Source: Chitinophagaceae bacterium (GTDB taxonomy: Bacteria; Bacteroidota; Bacteroidia; Cytophagales; Cytophagaceae). Taken from it: a DNA stretch of 64,000 bases. The position numbers and the translations under genes are program-made. The notes below the pieces were generated by a model. That model was given only the letters and a program-made list of their open reading frames with translations. It ran no database searches and had not been told where the DNA came from. Location: contig JAQBNU010000027.1 in assembly GCA_028288365.1 (NCBI GenBank), forward strand, positions 62,001-126,000, read 5' to 3'. Below are positions 25,301 through 33,483 of this stretch, piece by piece; the first letter of the stretch is position 1, and each line of letters starts with the position of its first letter.

Positions 25301-26031
25301 TTCAAAGTTACACGCGAGACAGTGTGATCATTTTGGGAGAAGGTTCTACAGCAGTAACATTGAATCTGAATAGCACACAGAACTATACTAATGCTACCGC
25401 TACGGCTACCATTCATGGGTATACGAAACCGATAGCTCCAGTAGCATCAGACGATGATGTGGAGTTGATTCAGGGACTTAACAAAGAAGTCGACATTGCT
25501 GTACTGGCCAATGATCAGGCCTATACAGGCCGCATCGTACCGTACCTGATCGATCTTGATCCCAGCACAACAGCGATAGACAGTGTGTATTTCTCTTCTG
25601 CCCTTGGTGCCTTTAAGACAGACAGATCCGGTGTTGTACATTATATTCCTTTTCAGGGACTTGTTGGTTCAGGTGAAATCAATTATACCATTACCGATTC
25701 CAGAGGGGATGTGTCTGCACCGGCTAAAATTACAGTCACTGTAAAGTTACTAGGACAAAGACCTGCGCTGAAAGCGACGGAATTGGTAACACCCAATAAC
25801 GATGGATTGAACGATGCGTTTGTGATTGGCTACGTAGATTTTGAAAAAGAGAACATTCTTAAAATATACGATCGCAACGGAGAGGAATTACTTACGCTCA
25901 ACAACTACAGAAACGATTGGGAGGGCACTCTGTCAAACGGTAAGCAGGTAGAGAACGGTATCTATTATTACCTATTCACAGAAGGTGATGACGAGCGTCA
26001 AATAAAAGGCGCGGTAGAATTTAAAAAATAA
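22333..26031 (+). CDS. Secreted delta-60 repeat protein with type B T9SS sorting domain, copy 2
   Basis: A 1232-residue paralogue of the preceding gene, colinear over the whole length. The signal peptide MMKHYCFALLAFAVTLSTAWA is followed by delta-60 repeats (GALDPAFATKGLKKF, LPSGKLDPTFGTEG, VQPDNNILVYGYARQ, NSNGTLDATFGNG), Ig-like domains (YITQ-like strands, VASDDDVELIQGLNKEV) and a type B sorting domain (ATELVTPNNDGLNDAFVIGY, KIYDRNGEELLTL). The sorting domains of the two copies are nearly identical while the repeats have diverged. The gap of 125 bp to the previous gene has no terminator, which supports co-transcription. The role is probably a surface adhesin or gliding-related filament component. 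Confidence 0.88.
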   Translation: MMKHYCFALLAFAVTLSTAWAQPGALDPAFATKGLKKFSFHHNLSNDQALASVQDASGNLYVAGFETNSSGGQNPFVVKMLPSGKLDPTFGTEGKSVFPIGSSGEFFYPNSITLQANGKIVMAGYFNYVGDGSSQYASVLRLNADGSLDENFGPNGGYYTYISISAYTSVVIANNMIFATGGTYTPTYQYADFIISVLDTTGSPTYPASFEGYAAMDINFSPLQIADYATCSALDGNILYIGGMTTDTNGYTAFGYSAFDITTMDTVAGRGNVLLPIVGGSTGTLNTCTSIKVTANHELLFGGYVDYFDSNNMRDFLLYKIDASGQPDVTFSSTGSQTYKLGANLYNSITTMLLDGSNVLLAGSSNISYADLPMWGAIRVNTSNGVVDGSFSSANISIIQGSDECITSVAKSIDGSYYLVGTWSSTNNEDALVKKITLNGSNVTGFGSGSQANFWIEDYDAVITDLAKRSDGKFWISGYYFDPVNGGFIGAIALLNSDGSTDTTTIKGNSDAGVINIDSLMKAYNGFQNAQATTIILESSGTLLVAGIYLNALDSADAFILRLGTDGKLQTSFNGGAAYNSFSMDNCYPQEIVVQPDNNILVYGYARQILAVARFNSNGTLDATFGNGNAGIFLFGDQVNDDIALNTVQMQLQSDNKIVCSGTYYGNDTYGDFLVFRLTTAGVLDNTFGTGGFYTYPFNTSGGDIASALAIKSNGQILAGGQMQLSGTSYQYAMLQLNNDGTLDNTFGSTTQPGTFTYNAGYEQHGIRGLHIESANAIVASGMAGASKGSFYITALRVTGTGQLDQTFNGQGHETIALGYARTSKLYNGQLYVIGATDKPINTPKLGQIARLNLGTGPVIKTTNLQLPDHINKTFGDDPFFIKPITNSYGPITYSITNGADQGTVDPKTGLVTIKMVPGDEYPLTIQAYQAAVSGYTEAYASVIIYISQALPTIVFTDQGGIIGDTIRLSFQTNSDTTYGYYYNFSSPNFQSYTRDSVIILGEGSTAVTLNLNSTQNYTNATATATIHGYTKPIAPVASDDDVELIQGLNKEVDIAVLANDQAYTGRIVPYLIDLDPSTTAIDSVYFSSALGAFKTDRSGVVHYIPFQGLVGSGEINYTITDSRGDVSAPAKITVTVKLLGQRPALKATELVTPNNDGLNDAFVIGYVDFEKENILKIYDRNGEELLTLNNYRNDWEGTLSNGKQVENGIYYYLFTEGDDERQIKGAVEFKK

Positions 26032-26071
26032 TAAAAACAATATATCAATAAAACTTAAACTAAAAGATCGG

Positions 26072-26093
26072 TATCCGGACAACCTTATCCGGA
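26072..26093 (+). promoter_or_regulatory. Direct repeat TATCCGGA x2 upstream of porP/sprF
   Basis: TATCCGGA occurs at 26072-26079 and 26086-26093, a 14-bp period, 25 bp before the PorP/SprF start. Each copy contains the palindrome TCCGGA. It is a candidate regulator-binding or translational control site; no regulator is known. Confidence 0.35.
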
Positions 26094-26117
26094 ACTACTG
26101 GTCACACAATTAAAACA

Positions 26118-27008
26118 ATGAAAACAAGTTTACGTTATTTCCTTTGTGCTGCCGTTGCTGTTCTATCCTTGAATCAAGCCCATGCACAACAATATCCTTC
26201 GGTAGGATTTTTAACCAATACGCAATTGTTTTTCAACCCGGCTTATGCAGGATCAGGTGAAGGCGTTCGTGCTACAGGGCTCTACAGAGCCCAATGGACG
26301 GGCGTTCAAGGCGCTCCTCAAACTCAAATCGTAGCAGTTGATGCTCCGGTGGGAAGAGGAATTGGCTTGGGTGCTACCGTATCTCGTGATAAATATTATT
26401 CTTACAACCAGGTAGACATCATGCCAAGTATCTCTTACCGTGTCAATGTAGGTCCCGAGACTTACATACAGGCAGGGATCAGAGCAGGTGTGTCTGTTGT
26501 TAATTTTGGAAACGGCGCGTTCCAATGGGATGCCAACGATCCACTAAATAGTCAAAGCAGAAACGGAGTGGTACCAAGAATAGGCGCAGGTTTCTATTTG
26601 AAAGCACCTCGTTATTTTTTAGGACTTTCAGCACCAGATTTGGTAAACATCGATTCCAAAAAAATATTCTACGATCAGAGCACCAATAAATCAACGATTA
26701 AAACCAATTACTTCCTGACTGCCGGCGCGCGCATTGATGTAAGTGAATACATCACGTTTGTACCGAATGCCTTGGTAAGAGAATACGCAGATCGTCCATG
26801 GTACGCGAGTGTGAATGCGGGTTTTGAATTCAACCAAACGGTATTGTTCGGAGTGGGTTATATTTACTCTAACGGTATTGCTGCCTACACGACCATCGGT
26901 TTTACTCCGAAAATCAAAGCAGGTTATCGATTTGAATACAGTCCTTCCAATGGTAACATTGGTAAGTTCTCTACCAGTGAAATCATGATTTCATACGGCA
27001 TACAATAA
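26118..27008 (+). CDS. PorP/SprF family type IX secretion outer-membrane protein
   Basis: A 296-residue outer-membrane barrel. The signal peptide MKTSLRYFLCAAVAVLSLNQAHAQ is followed by the family signature FLTNTQLFFNPAYAGSGEG, and then RAQWTGVQGAPQTQIVAVDA, strands with alternating aromatics, and KAGYRFEYSPSNGNIGKF near the C-terminus. SprF in Flavobacterium johnsoniae is needed to export or attach SprB, and paralogues are usually encoded beside the type B cargo they serve. Position after two type B cargo genes suggests it anchors or exports the delta-60 proteins. The gap to the CHAT gene is 27 bp. Confidence 0.93.
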   Translation: MKTSLRYFLCAAVAVLSLNQAHAQQYPSVGFLTNTQLFFNPAYAGSGEGVRATGLYRAQWTGVQGAPQTQIVAVDAPVGRGIGLGATVSRDKYYSYNQVDIMPSISYRVNVGPETYIQAGIRAGVSVVNFGNGAFQWDANDPLNSQSRNGVVPRIGAGFYLKAPRYFLGLSAPDLVNIDSKKIFYDQSTNKSTIKTNYFLTAGARIDVSEYITFVPNALVREYADRPWYASVNAGFEFNQTVLFGVGYIYSNGIAAYTTIGFTPKIKAGYRFEYSPSNGNIGKFSTSEIMISYGIQ

Positions 27009-27035
27009 ACCTCTTTACCCTTTTGGGTCTACTAC

Positions 27036-30000
27036 ATGAAAAGAAAAATAACTTCTGTCCTTGTTCTCCTGCTGCTTGTTGCAGCGGGCGTGCAGGCTAA
27101 GCCTAATCCACAGGCGAAAGCTAAAGCAGACCAACAGAAAATTTTGGTGCTTGACCAATATTACCGTTCGGGTAATTATAAATTTGGTTTGAGCCGTGTC
27201 AAAGAATTTGCAAGAGCTGCCAAACGTTACGAAGAAACATCGATGTACCGCGTTTGTCTGAAATCTTATGAAGCATTGTTCAGCATGGCGATCTCAGATG
27301 TAGAAGAATACTACCGCTACCTGGGAGAAGCAGAAAAAGGATTTGCAACGGCAGATAAATCGGATTTGTCTATGTACATTCTTTCCACCAATGCCTTGGC
27401 AAATGCCTATGCCAGCGTTGGAAATTATGTGAAAGGACATCAACTCTATGACGAACTGTGGAAGAGCAGTGCATACGAGCAAGGCAAGAAAAGCAATCCT
27501 TATGTATTGGAAGCGGCTTATGGTAAAGTGAATATGCTGTACGAACAAGCTTATTATAATGAAGCACAGCGCGAAGCGGACAAATACCTGACGCAAGCGT
27601 TTTTGAGAACAGGCAATTACGATTCTATTCCGGACAAAGAAGGTGTCTTATATTATGGAAAAGTAAAAAAGAAAGACCTCCTGTTGCGTAGGAAACAATA
27701 CGCCAACTTATTATTGTTGAAAGCAGAAATCTATAAAGAGAATGGATTTATGGATTCTTCTCTGGCCATCGTCAATCAATCGGAAGAGTGGATCAGAAAA
27801 AATTTAAAATACGCAGAAGGCATATTACCTCGTGTATATTTTTTGAAAGCAGAATTGTACAACAGCAAAGACGACCTGAAAGAAGAAGAGAAATTCTTGA
27901 ACAAGGCGCTGGGTGCCTCTCAGAAATTTTACAAACAACATTCACCGCTTGCCATTACCATTCAACGCGAACAGATTCGTAACCTGGTAGAACAAGGAAG
28001 ACCGGAAGAAGCCACCATGAGAAACAATAACCTTGACGTGCAAGTGTTGGGTTATTATGGAAAGAACAGTCTTGCTTACGAAAACAATAAACTGATTGAT
28101 GTAGAACGTGAGATATACAACGGTGAGTGGAAGAGAGCATCAAAACATTTGGAAGACTATTTGAAGAGCGAAGAGATTCTTCCTCCCATTCATAAAAGTC
28201 GTGCAGATGCATTGATCCTGATGGCAGATGCTTATTTGAATGTCAATGAAGTTGATAAAGCGGAAGCTGCCATGTTGCATGCCGTAGACATATATGCTAC
28301 ATTGGATGGCAAGCAAGCACCGATATACCATTTGAATTTGTTAAAGTTAGCTGCGTTTTACACCGAGTATTCTGACAAATTCAAAGAAGCAGAAAATATT
28401 TACAAATACAGTTTCGACAGTGTATTGAACTATAGCATCTCTCATTACAGTAATTACTACAACCAACACAAATACGGTGAAGCGCATTTGATGGAAGTAA
28501 TTGAGAACTATGACAAGGCTGGCAAACTTTACGCAGACATTGCGGAAGATGCAAAAATTAAATTCGGTTCGACTTCTATTGCTTATGCTATCGCACTCGA
28601 TCGCTATGCGGATTTTGAAGTGACAGTAGGAAATTACCTGGAAGCCGATCAGAAAATCAGAGAAGCCAGATTGATCTTCGATAGAAATTTGCAAAGAAGA
28701 CACGTACAAGATCAGGCGCACTTGTTGCAAACATTGGGTCGATTCCTGATTGTACAAGGGTTGTATGAAGAAGCCAGTGTGATTTTCAACAAGGAAAGAC
28801 GCTTGCTAAAAAAATCATTCTTTGAAGAAACAGATATTTATGCCGCACAGGAAGATGTGTTCTTGTTAAACATCTACCTTGGTAAATACCAGAAGACAGA
28901 AGAAGCACTGAACGACATCATCGCCATGCGTCAGAAACGATTTGGTCCTGAACACAAGAGTTTGATCAATCCATTGTGTTACCTGGCTTATTTGAAAATT
29001 GTAACAGGTAATTATACAGAAGCGGAAATACACGTAGACAGAGCGCTTGCCATCAGTCAAAAATTATTTGGCGACAATTCGGTGAAATATGCTGAAGTAT
29101 TGGTGTACAAAAAAATGTTGTACACGGCCATCGGCGATTATGACCAGGCAGAGAAAGCAATCAAAAGAGTAGTAGACATCGACGTCGTACACTTTGGCGA
29201 GGGCCACATCAAAGTAGCAAAGTACATGCACGAATTGGCACTGGCCAAATACTACAGTCAGACCGATGCGAAGAAAGTCATGGTCAGCAACTTTACACAA
29301 GACGATGGCAAATCCAACACACGTAGTATCGGATCAGTAGCCACAAAGAAAGAAAGAAAAGCCGATGCACCGAAACTCAATACCAACGCTAATAGTGAGG
29401 AGTTGTTTAATACCTCATTGGAAATTCTGAGAGAAGAATTGGGAGAGAACAATCCTGAATATGCGATTGCTTTGGAAAATGCTGCAGTATTCTACCTCAA
29501 CACAGGCAAAGTAGAACTTGCTGTAGACTACATCAAGAAAGCGAAAACGATTTGGGTGAAAGTGTTGGGTGATAATAATTTTTACTCTGCCCGCATCGAT
29601 TACCTTACTGGAAACATTTTAGCAGTACAAGGCAATTATTCAGAAGCATTGAAATCATACGAACGTTCCAGAGATTCTTTCAAAGATTTGTTTGATGACA
29701 ACCATCCTGATTATTTGGAATCTCAAGGTAAGTGTGCACAGATGTACTACATCCAGGGCGATGTGAAGAGTTCGATAGAATCGTCTGAAGAAACAATTGA
29801 CAAGTCGCTGGTATATTTGGATAAGATATTCCCTTCTTTGAGTGAAAGAGGAAAAGCCAGTTACTGGGTAAAAGTAAAAAGCCATTTCGAGTTTTATAAA
29901 ACACTAGCTTTTACGCAAAACCAAAACAATCCGGACATGGTCGGAAGAGTGTATGACATTACGCTAAAAACAAAAGCCATTTTGTTGAGCTCTTCTTTGA

Positions 30001-31409
30001 AAATGAAACAACGCATTCAAAGCAGCGGAGATACGGTACTCATCAACAACTATGAGGAGTGGGTAGATTTGAAAGAAGATTTGGGTGTGGCAGTGTCTAT
30101 GTCGCCGGCACAACGCAAGGCGGATGGAATAGATATTTACAAACTGGAATTGCAAATTGAAAACTACGAAAAGAAACTGAGTAAGAGTTCAGATTTGTTT
30201 GCGAAAAACAACCAGAAGATCGAAGGGTGGGCTTCTTTGAAAAAAGTATTGAAGGCAAATGAAATGGCGATAGAAGTAGTGCCATTCAGAGTATTCGATA
30301 AAAAATTCAATGACACCACCATCTGGTATGCCGTGATGGCAGTTTCTACTACCACGAAAAAGAATCCTGAATTCATTGTGATGAAAGACGGTCAGCGCAT
30401 GAATACGAAAGGCATCAGTTACTATAGAAACTGTATCCGTTATGAAATCACGGACGAACGTTCTTACGACAACTATTGGAAGGCCATCAAGCCGTTGATC
30501 AAAGACGATAACATGACGGTTTATTTTTCTGGTGACGGTATTTACAACCAGTTGAATTTGGAAACACTGAAATCGCCGGAAGGGCAATACTTGCTGACGC
30601 AAAATAAAGTCGTATTGATCAGTAGTACACGCGATCTGGTAGAAGGAAGATCAAAAGTAGTGAAATCAAAAAACGCGGTGGTGAAAGAAGGCAAGGTGGA
30701 CAACATGGTCTTGTTGGGTAATCCGCAATACTATACATCAAGCGACATCAAAGTTCATCAGGTAGCACAATTGCCAGGTGCTGAAACAGAAGTGTTGAAA
30801 GTAGATGCGATCTTGAAAGAGGCTAACCGCAACGTAACCATGTACCTTGGTGCCGATGCTACAGAAGGACAATTGAAAAAGGTATTTAACCCTGGTGTGT
30901 TCCACATTGCAACGCACGGATTCTTCTTGCAAGATGAAGAAGGAGATGACGATGGGGCAGATGAATTCTCTGACAAAGCGGTAGAGAATCCATTGTTGCG
31001 TTCGGGCTTGTTGTTGAAGAACGGCGGACAGTTGTTGCAAAAGGAACACGTGTTTGCCTTCAACAAAGAAGAAGGAATCTTGACGGCATACGAAGCGATG
31101 AACCTCAACTTCGATCAAACAGAACTGGTTGTACTCAGCGCCTGTGAAACAGGATTAGGAGAAGTACAATTGGGAGAAGGAGTATTCGGATTGCAACGTT
31201 CCTTTTTAGTAGCAGGATCGAAATCAGTCGTGATGAGTTTGTTTAAAGTATCAGATGAAGTGACTGCAGAGTTGATGTCATCATTCTATAAAAAATGGAT
31301 GGAGACCGGCGACAAGCGTGGTTCCTTCATTGCAGCGAAAGTAGAAATCATGAACAAATACAATAACCCACACTTCTGGGGTTCGTTCATCATGATTGGT
31401 GCGAACTAA
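27036..31409 (+). CDS. Exported TPR-CHAT caspase-like protein
   Basis: A 1457-residue protein. The signal peptide MKRKITSVLVLLLLVAAGVQA precedes tetratricopeptide-type helical repeats from about residue 40 to 1000 (for example GNYTEAEIHVDRALAISQKL, GDYDQAEKAIKRVVDI, GNYSEALKSYERSRDSF). The C-terminal CHAT peptidase domain (about 1090-1457) keeps both dyad residues: H1294 in FHIATHGFF and C1370 in VVLSACETGLGE. The motifs GEGVFGLQRSFLVAGSKSVV and the terminal HFWGSFIMIGAN are typical. CHAT domains are caspase-like proteases regulated by their TPR or partner proteins. The signal peptide puts this one in the periplasm, next to T9SS components. Cargo processing or surveillance is inferred, not shown. 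Confidence 0.92.
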   Translation: MKRKITSVLVLLLLVAAGVQAKPNPQAKAKADQQKILVLDQYYRSGNYKFGLSRVKEFARAAKRYEETSMYRVCLKSYEALFSMAISDVEEYYRYLGEAEKGFATADKSDLSMYILSTNALANAYASVGNYVKGHQLYDELWKSSAYEQGKKSNPYVLEAAYGKVNMLYEQAYYNEAQREADKYLTQAFLRTGNYDSIPDKEGVLYYGKVKKKDLLLRRKQYANLLLLKAEIYKENGFMDSSLAIVNQSEEWIRKNLKYAEGILPRVYFLKAELYNSKDDLKEEEKFLNKALGASQKFYKQHSPLAITIQREQIRNLVEQGRPEEATMRNNNLDVQVLGYYGKNSLAYENNKLIDVEREIYNGEWKRASKHLEDYLKSEEILPPIHKSRADALILMADAYLNVNEVDKAEAAMLHAVDIYATLDGKQAPIYHLNLLKLAAFYTEYSDKFKEAENIYKYSFDSVLNYSISHYSNYYNQHKYGEAHLMEVIENYDKAGKLYADIAEDAKIKFGSTSIAYAIALDRYADFEVTVGNYLEADQKIREARLIFDRNLQRRHVQDQAHLLQTLGRFLIVQGLYEEASVIFNKERRLLKKSFFEETDIYAAQEDVFLLNIYLGKYQKTEEALNDIIAMRQKRFGPEHKSLINPLCYLAYLKIVTGNYTEAEIHVDRALAISQKLFGDNSVKYAEVLVYKKMLYTAIGDYDQAEKAIKRVVDIDVVHFGEGHIKVAKYMHELALAKYYSQTDAKKVMVSNFTQDDGKSNTRSIGSVATKKERKADAPKLNTNANSEELFNTSLEILREELGENNPEYAIALENAAVFYLNTGKVELAVDYIKKAKTIWVKVLGDNNFYSARIDYLTGNILAVQGNYSEALKSYERSRDSFKDLFDDNHPDYLESQGKCAQMYYIQGDVKSSIESSEETIDKSLVYLDKIFPSLSERGKASYWVKVKSHFEFYKTLAFTQNQNNPDMVGRVYDITLKTKAILLSSSLKMKQRIQSSGDTVLINNYEEWVDLKEDLGVAVSMSPAQRKADGIDIYKLELQIENYEKKLSKSSDLFAKNNQKIEGWASLKKVLKANEMAIEVVPFRVFDKKFNDTTIWYAVMAVSTTTKKNPEFIVMKDGQRMNTKGISYYRNCIRYEITDERSYDNYWKAIKPLIKDDNMTVYFSGDGIYNQLNLETLKSPEGQYLLTQNKVVLISSTRDLVEGRSKVVKSKNAVVKEGKVDNMVLLGNPQYYTSSDIKVHQVAQLPGAETEVLKVDAILKEANRNVTMYLGADATEGQLKKVFNPGVFHIATHGFFLQDEEGDDDGADEFSDKAVENPLLRSGLLLKNGGQLLQKEHVFAFNKEEGILTAYEAMNLNFDQTELVVLSACETGLGEVQLGEGVFGLQRSFLVAGSKSVVMSLFKVSDEVTAELMSSFYKKWMETGDKRGSFIAAKVEIMNKYNNPHFWGSFIMIGAN

Positions 31410-31431
31410 TTTACTAGTCTCAATAATTTTG

Positions 31432-31466
31432 AAAGAGTCGCAAGCGTAAGTTTGCGACTCTTTTTA
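31432..31466 (+). terminator. Terminator of the delta-60/PorP/CHAT operon
   Basis: The 12-bp perfect stem AAAGAGTCGCAA (31432-31443) / TTGCGACTCTTT (31452-31463) has a T-rich tail and lies 22 bp after the CHAT stop. It is the first clear terminator after 18004. Confidence 0.92.
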
Positions 31467-31488
31467 TATAATATAAAATCATATACTT

Positions 31489-32220
31489 ATGATCGAGTTG
31501 TTAAGCAGAGAAGAGGCTTTGGCCTGCAACAAAACGTTGGCTTCATATATTGTGGATTTGCAGAACCTCTTATACAACCCTTCTTTATCTGGTAATTTAT
31601 TGGAGCCGGGTGAAATCTATTCACAAGAAGAATGTGATGAATCAAACAAAGAAATGACGGAAGCATATGAAAAAAAGAAAGATCAGGTTTCTGTTATTCC
31701 AATCAAGGAAAATTTTAAAGGAAGAATAATTTATACGTTTTCAGAAAAAGAAGTCAATCGCTACCTCAACCACCTTGCGAGTACTTTCGCGATACTTGCA
31801 GACAAGCTTCAGTGGAGATCGGTAATTTTTCTATTGGATTATTCAACACCCTGGCTTAGCCAGAAGAATGATTGCGAACCTGTACAAAAGGCACTCGATT
31901 ACTTAACCAGACTAGGAGTTAATGAAGATTTCACGGGAGGATTTAAAGTAAACGGGAATGATCTAAAAGAATTTATTCAACAGTTATTTTGGATTATTCG
32001 ATGCAATGCGGCATTGCCTTACTGCTTTTTCTCCGGAGAGAACAGTGCATTTGTAGGAAGTATTTGTAAACAAGGGAATTTTCATTTCGAGTTTTATTCG
32101 GAAGAAGAAAAAATGAAATTAGAAAAGACCGCAAAAGATATTGGAATGATTGACACAAAAGTTTGTGATGATATCCTTTCTAATAACGGATCGATCGAAG
32201 GAAGACAAATCATTGTATAG
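31489..32220 (+). CDS. Hypothetical protein, 243 residues
   Basis: I do not recognise the family. The protein is soluble, mildly acidic, without signal peptide or membrane segment. The N-terminal half carries EEALACNKTLASYIVDLQNLL and EVNRYLNHLASTFAILADKL, which look helical. A central stretch WRSVIFLLDYSTPWLSQKND and a Cys-containing segment FWIIRCNAALPYCFFSGENS follow. It begins just after the operon terminator, so it is expressed separately. A role linked to the CHAT operon is not supported. Confidence 0.7.
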   Translation: MIELLSREEALACNKTLASYIVDLQNLLYNPSLSGNLLEPGEIYSQEECDESNKEMTEAYEKKKDQVSVIPIKENFKGRIIYTFSEKEVNRYLNHLASTFAILADKLQWRSVIFLLDYSTPWLSQKNDCEPVQKALDYLTRLGVNEDFTGGFKVNGNDLKEFIQQLFWIIRCNAALPYCFFSGENSAFVGSICKQGNFHFEFYSEEEKMKLEKTAKDIGMIDTKVCDDILSNNGSIEGRQIIV

Positions 32221-32277
32221 TAAAATAAACTGTCATAAGTCACGCTGCGATTAAGACTTGCGACAGGTATTGGTAAT

Positions 32278-32285
32278 CCCCCCCC
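32278..32285 (+). repeat. Homopolymeric C8 tract
   Basis: Eight consecutive C residues lie 44 bp upstream of the -7 box of the VOC gene in an AT-rich context. Such tracts can change length by slippage. Confidence 0.6.
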
Positions 32286-32328
32286 TGTTATTGACGCAAT
32301 GCGGATGTGTTTTTATAAAGCATCCTTT

Positions 32329-32336
32329 TATATTTG
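32329..32336 (+). promoter_or_regulatory. -7 box TATATTTG for the VOC gene
   Basis: TATATTTG is an exact TAnnTTTG match 37 bp before the ATG. A -33 TTTG was not found; TGTTTT near 32308 is a weak substitute. Confidence 0.45.
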
Positions 32337-32372
32337 GCTATCAAAAGAACTATTCATTAAAAACATAAAGCT

Positions 32373-32780
32373 ATGATCAACGACATCTGGATCAATCTAC
32401 CAGTTAAAAACGTACAACAATCAAAAGCATTTTTCAAACAATTGGGATTTGAATTCAACACACAATACGGAGACACCGATGTGTCTGCCGGTTTTGTGAT
32501 TGGAAAGAAAGTGGTGATGCTGTTTGAAGAAAGCATGTTCAAAGGATTTGCAGGCAACGAACTCTCCGATGTAAAAAAAGGGACAGAAGTGTTATTCTCT
32601 ATCGGCGCAGAAAGTAAAGCAGATGTAGATGAACTGGCGCAGAAAGTAGAAGCCGCTGGAGGCACGTTGTATAGCAAGCCAGCCATAAACCAGGGCTGGA
32701 TGTACGGTTGTGCATTTATTGATCTGGACGGCCACCGCTGGAATGCGTTGTACATGGACATGAGCAAGATGCCAAAATAA
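32373..32780 (+). CDS. VOC family protein (glyoxalase/bleomycin-resistance fold)
   Basis: A 135-residue cytoplasmic protein with two beta-alpha-beta-beta-beta modules. The first begins INDIWINLPVKNVQQSKAFFKQLGF; the second contains VDELAQKVEAAGGTLYSKPA and ends in GWMYGCAFIDLDGHRWNALYMD. The DLDGHRW strand is the usual C-terminal metal-site strand, though the conserved Glu is not obvious. Similar Bacteroidota proteins are annotated as glyoxalase or extradiol dioxygenase relatives with unknown substrates. It has its own promoter box. Confidence 0.88.
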   Translation: MINDIWINLPVKNVQQSKAFFKQLGFEFNTQYGDTDVSAGFVIGKKVVMLFEESMFKGFAGNELSDVKKGTEVLFSIGAESKADVDELAQKVEAAGGTLYSKPAINQGWMYGCAFIDLDGHRWNALYMDMSKMPK

Positions 32781-32879
32781 ATACCGATGGGGCAAGTCTT
32801 CTACAACCGGCTTGCGCTTTTAGTTGTACTTTACAGATACCACAGGTGCTATGTCTGTGTGCTAACGTGAAGTATCAAC

Positions 32880-33275
32880 ATGAGAAATAGTAAAAGATTC
32901 ATTCTTGTTATTTTTGTGCTCATGAACAGCATGAGTGTATACGGTCAGATTGCTGAAAGTAAAATGGTTGGTTACTGGAAACACGTTGACATGCTCAACA
33001 AGTCGGAGATAAACGTTACCATAGACATCAAACCTTTTGATCTGAAGCTATTCAAAGACCATCGTTTTGAAATGATTGGCAATCGTGTAAAAGTGAAAGG
33101 CACTTGGGCATTGGAAGACTCAACGTTGGTACTGATCGATCCAACAAAAGGAGAAAGAGAATTTACCATACAAAAACTTCACGTACTAAAAGCAGATGGG
33201 AAGACGTTAGAGTTTACTGTGAATAATTTTGATGTGACAGGAGGCTTGAAAATTCTTTTGAAGAAAATAGAATGA
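32880..33275 (+). CDS. Small secreted lipocalin-like protein
   Basis: A 131-residue protein. The signal peptide MRNSKRFILVIFVLMNSMSVYGQ precedes about 108 residues of predicted beta strands: MVGYWKHVD, KPFDLKLFKDHRFEMIG, KVKGTWALEDSTLVLIDPTKG, REFTIQKLHVLKADGKTLEF. The G-x-W start, KGTW and repeated hairpins resemble lipocalin-like small Bacteroidota proteins. The function is unknown. A terminator lies 43 bp downstream. Confidence 0.7.
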   Translation: MRNSKRFILVIFVLMNSMSVYGQIAESKMVGYWKHVDMLNKSEINVTIDIKPFDLKLFKDHRFEMIGNRVKVKGTWALEDSTLVLIDPTKGEREFTIQKLHVLKADGKTLEFTVNNFDVTGGLKILLKKIE

Positions 33276-33317
33276 GCTGTGCCATGAGAAATAAATTTCA
33301 TTTCAGTATATAACGCC

Positions 33318-33348
33318 AAAAAGCGAGTCGTGATAAGGCTCGCTTTTT
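33318..33348 (+). terminator. Terminator of the lipocalin-like gene
   Basis: The 10-bp perfect stem AAAAAGCGAG (33318-33327) / CTCGCTTTTT (33339-33348) has a T-rich 3' end. Confidence 0.85.
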
Positions 33349-33483
33349 ATATGATCATCATTGTCGACATTCCCCACAACTACCGCAAACCTTTCTACAT
33401 TTTTTAAGGGCATAGTGGATATAAGGCGTTGAAACCCTCCGGCACGATCTTCGCCTCTGGTAGTGAAATTAAAGTTCACTGTT

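Noticed and set aside
27036-31409. CRISPR type III-E TPR-CHAT (craspase) component
   Set aside because: There is no gRAMP/Cas7-11 or other cas gene nearby and the protein carries a signal peptide.
33463-33483. GTG start adding 7 residues to the small membrane protein
   Set aside because: ATG 33484 gives a better N-terminus directly before the first membrane helix.
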